NCBI RefSeq assembly: GCF_000348785.1
Contig: NC_020520.1
Coordinates: 3,844,001 to 3,908,000, forward strand
DNA from: Ilumatobacter coccineus YM16-304
Lineage (GTDB): Bacteria > Actinomycetota > Acidimicrobiia > Acidimicrobiales > Ilumatobacteraceae
Length of the DNA stretch: 64,000 nucleotides
Direction: 5' to 3'
Shown here piece by piece: positions 60,483 to 64,000 of this stretch; positions within the stretch are counted from its first letter, which is position 1; the number at the start of each line of letters is the position of its first letter. Under the pieces are notes generated by a model. The model searched no databases. It was not told the DNA's origin and saw only the letters and a program-made list of their open reading frames with translations. The translations under genes were made by a program, and so were the position numbers.

Positions 60483-60693
60483 GGCTGTCGAGACAGGAGC
60501 CGTTCAGTCGCCCCGAACCTCCGTACCGGAGACGAGCAACGATCCACTCCTCGCCGGTCGCTCGAACTCTGCTCGAAAGCCCGTGCGGGTGTCGTGGCGA
60601 ACGATCCGGTCATGACCGAAACTCAGCATGCCGCTGCCCGCCGTTCGACCAAGCCATCAACGATGGGGCCTGGCACCGAGCGCTGTTCCCGCG

Positions 60694-61863
60694 TCAGTTC
60701 TGCGGGGCCCCGTCTCGAGCGATGAAGTGGAACTGTTCATCTGCGGGAACGAAGTCGCCGCCGACCTCAGCGAACGTGCGCACGCTGAAACTTGAGGCCG
60801 CGACGGAGTCGACCGTCGCCATCGCCGGTGCGCTGGCGAACGGGGTGACGGTTGGCATCACGAAACCAGGGGCGAGGTCGGTGTCGAGGGTCACGAGGTA
60901 CCGACCCACCCCAAATCTGATCGCGGTGAAACCCTCTCCGAATCGCACCTCACCGTCGGAGCCCACCAGACCGGATACGACGTGATCAGGTCCAGCGGGG
61001 CCCTGGTCGCCAGCGGGGCCTTGGGATCCAGCGGGACCCTGTGGACCTTGCGGACCCGGCACACCGGCTGGACCAGCCGGACCCTGAGCCCCATCAGCAC
61101 CAGCCGACCCCGGCGAACCGGGCGGACCAGCCGGCCCCGGAGGCCCAACAGATCCTGGCGCTCCATCGGCACCTGCGGGACCCTGCGGCCCGACCGGACC
61201 CTGCGCGCCATCAGCCCCGTCAGCCCCATCCGCGCCATCATCTCCATCAGATCCGGCAACCCCCGCCGGGCCCTGCGGCCCAGCGGGTCCCGGTGCCCCA
61301 TCAGATCCGGCAGGGCCAGCAGGACCCGGCTCGCCAGCACCCTCGATGTAGTAGCCGGTGAGATCGAGCACCACCTCGGTCTCGGCTCCGGCAACGGCGC
61401 CCTTGTAGTAGATGTCGAGTGCTCCCGCCATTGCGCCACTCACTGGCAATGACACCGTGCCGGCGTTGCCAGTCGTCTGGCCGGCGCCGAAATTGATGCT
61501 CGAGGTTGCCGGTACACCGGTTGCGTCGCCCGGGCGCAACGACACGTATCCACCGGACGACGGGTTGACCACGGTGACGTTGAACACGACCGCGGTGGCG
61601 CCGTCCGGGACCACCTCGCGATCGCCGAGGTCCGTTTCGACCACTCCCGTCACCGTCAACGTGCGCGGCACCTCGGTGACGAAACTGCCGTCCAACCCGA
61701 TCGCCGCGACGGCCCTCGTGTCGAGGACTCGTGTCGGCGAGATCGGTACGAACACCGACGCCGGACTCTCTCCCGAACTCGCCATCAGCAGACTCGATGC
61801 ACCGAACGTCACGGCAACCGCCGCCACGATCGCCGCCCAACGCTTCCGCGTCATTGAACCCAT
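60694..61863 (-). CDS. Secreted collagen-like protein 2
   Basis: A 389-residue exported protein with a signal peptide ([20 protein letters not shown]). The N-terminal beta domain ([20 protein letters not shown] ... [14 protein letters not shown]) matches that of the gene at 58080. A collagen-like GXY tract of about 140 residues follows (repeats of [12 protein letters not shown]), then a C-terminal beta domain of about 90 residues resembling a C1q/TNF-like trimerising head. GGGAGG precedes the ATG at 61863. It probably forms a trimeric surface fibre. Confidence 0.82.
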   Translation of the reverse strand: MGSMTRKRWAAIVAAVAVTFGASSLLMASSGESPASVFVPISPTRVLDTRAVAAIGLDGSFVTEVPRTLTVTGVVETDLGDREVVPDGATAVVFNVTVVNPSSGGYVSLRPGDATGVPATSSINFGAGQTTGNAGTVSLPVSGAMAGALDIYYKGAVAGAETEVVLDLTGYYIEGAGEPGPAGPAGSDGAPGPAGPQGPAGVAGSDGDDGADGADGADGAQGPVGPQGPAGADGAPGSVGPPGPAGPPGSPGSAGADGAQGPAGPAGVPGPQGPQGPAGSQGPAGDQGPAGPDHVVSGLVGSDGEVRFGEGFTAIRFGVGRYLVTLDTDLAPGFVMPTVTPFASAPAMATVDSVAASSFSVRTFAEVGGDFVPADEQFHFIARDGAPQN

Positions 61864-62146
61864 CTGTGCCTCCCTCACGCACCGCCGGGCAGTCACCCGG
61901 CAACAGCAACTGTTCCCACCCTGCCACAACCCCTTCACGGCCGGAAGGAAAAACTGAGAAGGAGCCGCCAACGGCAGACGGTCCGTCACCGAGGCCAACC
62001 GTGCCGAGGACGAGAATAGGTACCCCGGTTCTGCGCTTTTTGGTGCCCGTTGGGCGACGCCGCGCTTGATCGACAACAGCTGGAACGCCTCGCGAAGGAA
62101 GCGGGCTCTGCTCGCGGGCGGCCCCCATGGATCTATCCTCTGTGTT

Positions 62147-62443
62147 GTGAGCTCACCGATGTTGAATGACTTGCGGAATCGCCGCGACGAGATCATCGAG
62201 ACGGCACGCGCTCGCGGAGCATCGCGAGTTCGGATTTTCGGCTCGGTCGCTCGAGGCGATGCAACCGAGAACAGCGACATCGACTTCCTCGTCGATCTCG
62301 ATGAGGACCGAGGACTCTTCGACCTCGGAGGGCTGCTGATGGACCTCCAAGAACTCCTCGGACACAATGTCGACGTCGTCACCGAGGCCGGCCTCCGAGC
62401 GCGTGTCTCGACACGGGTTCTGCACGACGCCGTCGAGCTGTGA
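62147..62443 (+). CDS. mntA: MntA-type antitoxin nucleotidyltransferase
   Basis: A 98-residue minimal nucleotidyltransferase. The active site is [15 protein letters not shown] (G32-S33, D44 and D46), with a third Asp at about D76 in NVDVVT. MntA antitoxins AMPylate a Tyr near the HEPN active site of HepT. The frame opens with GTG at 62147, 8 bp after a TATCCT that could be a -10 for a leaderless mRNA; an ATG at 62159 is the alternative. The HepT gene overlaps its stop by 4 bp. Confidence 0.88.
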   Translation: MSSPMLNDLRNRRDEIIETARARGASRVRIFGSVARGDATENSDIDFLVDLDEDRGLFDLGGLLMDLQELLGHNVDVVTEAGLRARVSTRVLHDAVEL

Positions 62444-62778
62444 GGAACGACCGGGACCGACTCCTCGACATGGTGGAGATGTGCGACCTCTTGATCGCTC
62501 ACGCTTCCGATCCCGACGTGTTGGCCACCGACCCCGTCGTCCAGGCCGCCGCACAGCGATGGATCGAAGTGCTCGGCGAGGCCGCTTCGCATCTCTCGGA
62601 TCAGCTCCGTTCCGCCCACCCCGAGATCCCGTGGCGCGAGATCGTCGGCACACGAGTGATCCTCGCTCACGCCTACTTCCATATCGATCAAGACATCATC
62701 GGCGACCTGGTTCAACGCGACATCCCGGCCCTTCGACGCCAACTCCAGCAAGTCCTCGACAACGATCAGAGCGACTGA
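62440..62778 (+). CDS. hepT: HepT-type HEPN toxin (DUF86)
   Basis: A 112-residue HEPN-domain RNase. The catalytic RxxxxH is R72-H77 in [13 protein letters not shown], with Y79 as the residue AMPylated in studied MntA-HepT pairs. It starts at a GTG overlapping the mntA stop (GTGA), so synthesis is coupled. The antitoxin-first order matches type VII toxin-antitoxin loci. Confidence 0.88.
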   Translation: MRNDRDRLLDMVEMCDLLIAHASDPDVLATDPVVQAAAQRWIEVLGEAASHLSDQLRSAHPEIPWREIVGTRVILAHAYFHIDQDIIGDLVQRDIPALRRQLQQVLDNDQSD

Positions 62779-62874
62779 GCACGGCGTCTCCTGCTCGCAG
62801 CGAGGATCACTCGGCATGAAAACGAGAAATGGCCGGCCAGCGATCGGAATCGCTGACCGGCCATCACTACAGAA

Positions 62875-64000
62875 TCACTCGATACGCAGGCCGGAGATGG
62901 CCCGGCTGATGACGAGCTGCTGGATCTGCTCGGTGCCTTCGAAGATGTCGTGGATCTTCGCGTCACGGTGCCAACGCTCCACGGGGTACTCACGGGTGTA
63001 GCCGTAGCCACCGAGGATCTGGATCGCACGCTCGGTCACCCACGTGGCGGTGCGGCCGGCCTTGAGCTTGGCCATCGAACCCTCGGCGTGCTTGAAGCCA
63101 CGCTGCTTGCCGAGCCACGCGGCCCGCCAGATCAGGTTGCGGCTGGCCTCGACCTCGACCGCCATGTCGGCGAGCATGAACGCGATCGACTGGTTCATGA
63201 TGATCGGACGACCGAATGCGTGACGCTCCTTCGCGTACTCCGTCGAGTACTCGAGCGCAGCGCGGGCGATGCCGAGCGCCTGGGCGCCGACGGCCGGACG
63301 AGTCGCCTCGAAGGTCTGCATCGCGGCCTGAGCGTTGCCCTTCTCACCACGACGGACCTTGGCCAGACGCTCGTCGAGCTTCTCCTTGCCACCGAGGAGG
63401 CAGCGGCCCGGCACACGCACGTCGTCGAGCACCACTTCGGCCGTGTGGCTCGCACGAATACCGTGCTTCTTGTACTTCTGACCCTGCGAAAGCCCCTTGG
63501 TCCCCGGCGGCACGACGAACGATGCGTGCCCCTTCGAACCGAGCTCGGGATCGACGACGGCGACCACGACGTGGATGTCGGAGATGCCACCGTTGGTGAT
63601 CCAGGCCTTGGTGCCGTTGAGCACCCACTCGTCGGTCTTCTCGTCGTACTTGGCCGACGTGCGGTAACCGCCGACGTCAGAACCGGCGTCGGGCTCCGAC
63701 GCACAGAACGCACCGAGTGCGAGCTTGCCGGTGTCGGCGTTCTCGTAGCACTGCGGCACCCACTCCATGAGCTGCTCAGGCGTGGCCGACGAGGCGATGC
63801 CCGCGGCGGCGAGACCCGACCCCATGATGGCCATGCCGATACCGGCGTCGCCCCAGAACAGTTCTTCGATCGCGATCGGCATCGACAGCCCGGTCGGATC
63901 GTTCATCATGGCCTCGGCCATGAACTCCCAGCTGTACAGGCCGATCTCCTTGGCCTGCTCGACGATCGGGTACGGAAACTCTTCCTTCTCGTCCCACTCT
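62875..64000 (-). CDS. Acyl-CoA dehydrogenase (5' end outside window)
   Basis: The C-terminal 374 residues of an acyl-CoA dehydrogenase, open to the window edge. GAFCASEPDAGSDVGGYRTSA and WVLNGTKAWITNGG are the FAD/substrate region; RHAFGRPIIMNQSIAFMLADMAVEVEASR and the C-terminal QILGGYGYTREYPVERWHRDAKIHDIFEGTEQIQQLVISRAI carry the catalytic Glu. It oxidises a saturated acyl-CoA with FAD in the cytoplasm. The substrate chain length is not evident. Confidence 0.93.
   Translation of the reverse strand, partial: EWDEKEEFPYPIVEQAKEIGLYSWEFMAEAMMNDPTGLSMPIAIEELFWGDAGIGMAIMGSGLAAAGIASSATPEQLMEWVPQCYENADTGKLALGAFCASEPDAGSDVGGYRTSAKYDEKTDEWVLNGTKAWITNGGISDIHVVVAVVDPELGSKGHASFVVPPGTKGLSQGQKYKKHGIRASHTAEVVLDDVRVPGRCLLGGKEKLDERLAKVRRGEKGNAQAAMQTFEATRPAVGAQALGIARAALEYSTEYAKERHAFGRPIIMNQSIAFMLADMAVEVEASRNLIWRAAWLGKQRGFKHAEGSMAKLKAGRTATWVTERAIQILGGYGYTREYPVERWHRDAKIHDIFEGTEQIQQLVISRAISGLRIE

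Noticed and set aside
60483-60693. Possible small gene between the SnoaL-like and collagen-like genes
   Set aside because: No frame with a start, ribosome site and recognisable composition was found.

Overview
The window is GC-rich, densely coded actinobacterial DNA. Several traits suggest a marine or freshwater Acidimicrobiia, perhaps an Ilumatobacter relative: many PPOX/deazaflavin-type small flavoproteins, a WS/DGAT acyltransferase, an IdeR-type iron box, GTG/TTG starts, stop/start overlaps of the ATGA/GTGA type, and several families of short extragenic repeats. The genus is an inference from gene content; no rRNA gene is present. I see no transposase, integrase, phage gene or CRISPR array.

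Layout. 1-9.5 kb: mixed housekeeping and accessory genes (WS/DGAT, MFS, AIM24-like, PPOX proteins, TetR, M23 peptidase, TRIC-type channel, 1-Cys peroxiredoxin), plus a tRNA-Arg(CCT) followed by a tandem array of partial copies of its own 3' end. 9.5-10.9 kb: a three-gene operon whose middle gene is, in my reading, a selenoprotein. It is an AhpD/carboxymuconolactone-decarboxylase-like protein with a CxxU motif; U is encoded by an in-frame TGA at 10355-10357 that is followed by a SECIS-like hairpin. 10.9-20 kb: a zinc-ribbon/nucleotide-cyclase/AAA/TPR regulator, a NarL-type two-component system and a MacB/FtsX-type ABC exporter with a nested palindrome over its start. 20-35.5 kb: DNA glycosylase, Nudix, amidinotransferase, methyltransferase, hydrolases, a D-2-hydroxyacid dehydrogenase, an LPATG surface protein, an ECF-like sigma factor with a membrane partner, a 2OG oxygenase, an aldo/keto reductase and MFS transporters. 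35.5-50 kb: a secreted LTD/EEP nuclease, an acidic EF-hand-like protein, a fused LivH-LivM permease with its lipoprotein, a carotenoid oxygenase, an APH-like kinase, a YceH protein, a Rieske-glutamate synthase fusion and a cold shock protein. 50-54 kb: a tightly coupled five-gene operon (membrane protein, LapA-like, ECF sigma, small acidic partner, MscS-like channel). 54-58 kb: an iron-siderophore ABC uptake operon under an IdeR-like box. 58-64 kb: two secreted collagen-like proteins, a MarR/SnoaL divergent pair, an MntA-HepT toxin-antitoxin pair and the C-terminal part of an acyl-CoA dehydrogenase.

How the genes work together. Sensing and envelope themes recur: two sigma factors with overlapping partner genes, a two-component system next to an ABC exporter, mechanosensitive and TRIC-like channels, and surface and secreted proteins. 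Redox themes recur too: peroxiredoxin, the CxxU AhpD-like protein, and five PPOX/deazaflavin-type proteins. The most unusual items are the predicted selenoprotein operon, the tandem tRNA-fragment array, and three families of intergenic palindromic repeats. One of these repeats contains both stop codons of a convergent gene pair.

Gene-free stretches: 25784-26211 and 21300-21597 hold repeats, 6588-6951 the tRNA-fragment array, and 53729-54044 a palindrome and the iron box. In 38879-39161, 61864-62146, 60483-60693 and 57936-58079 I see little beyond the short sites listed.
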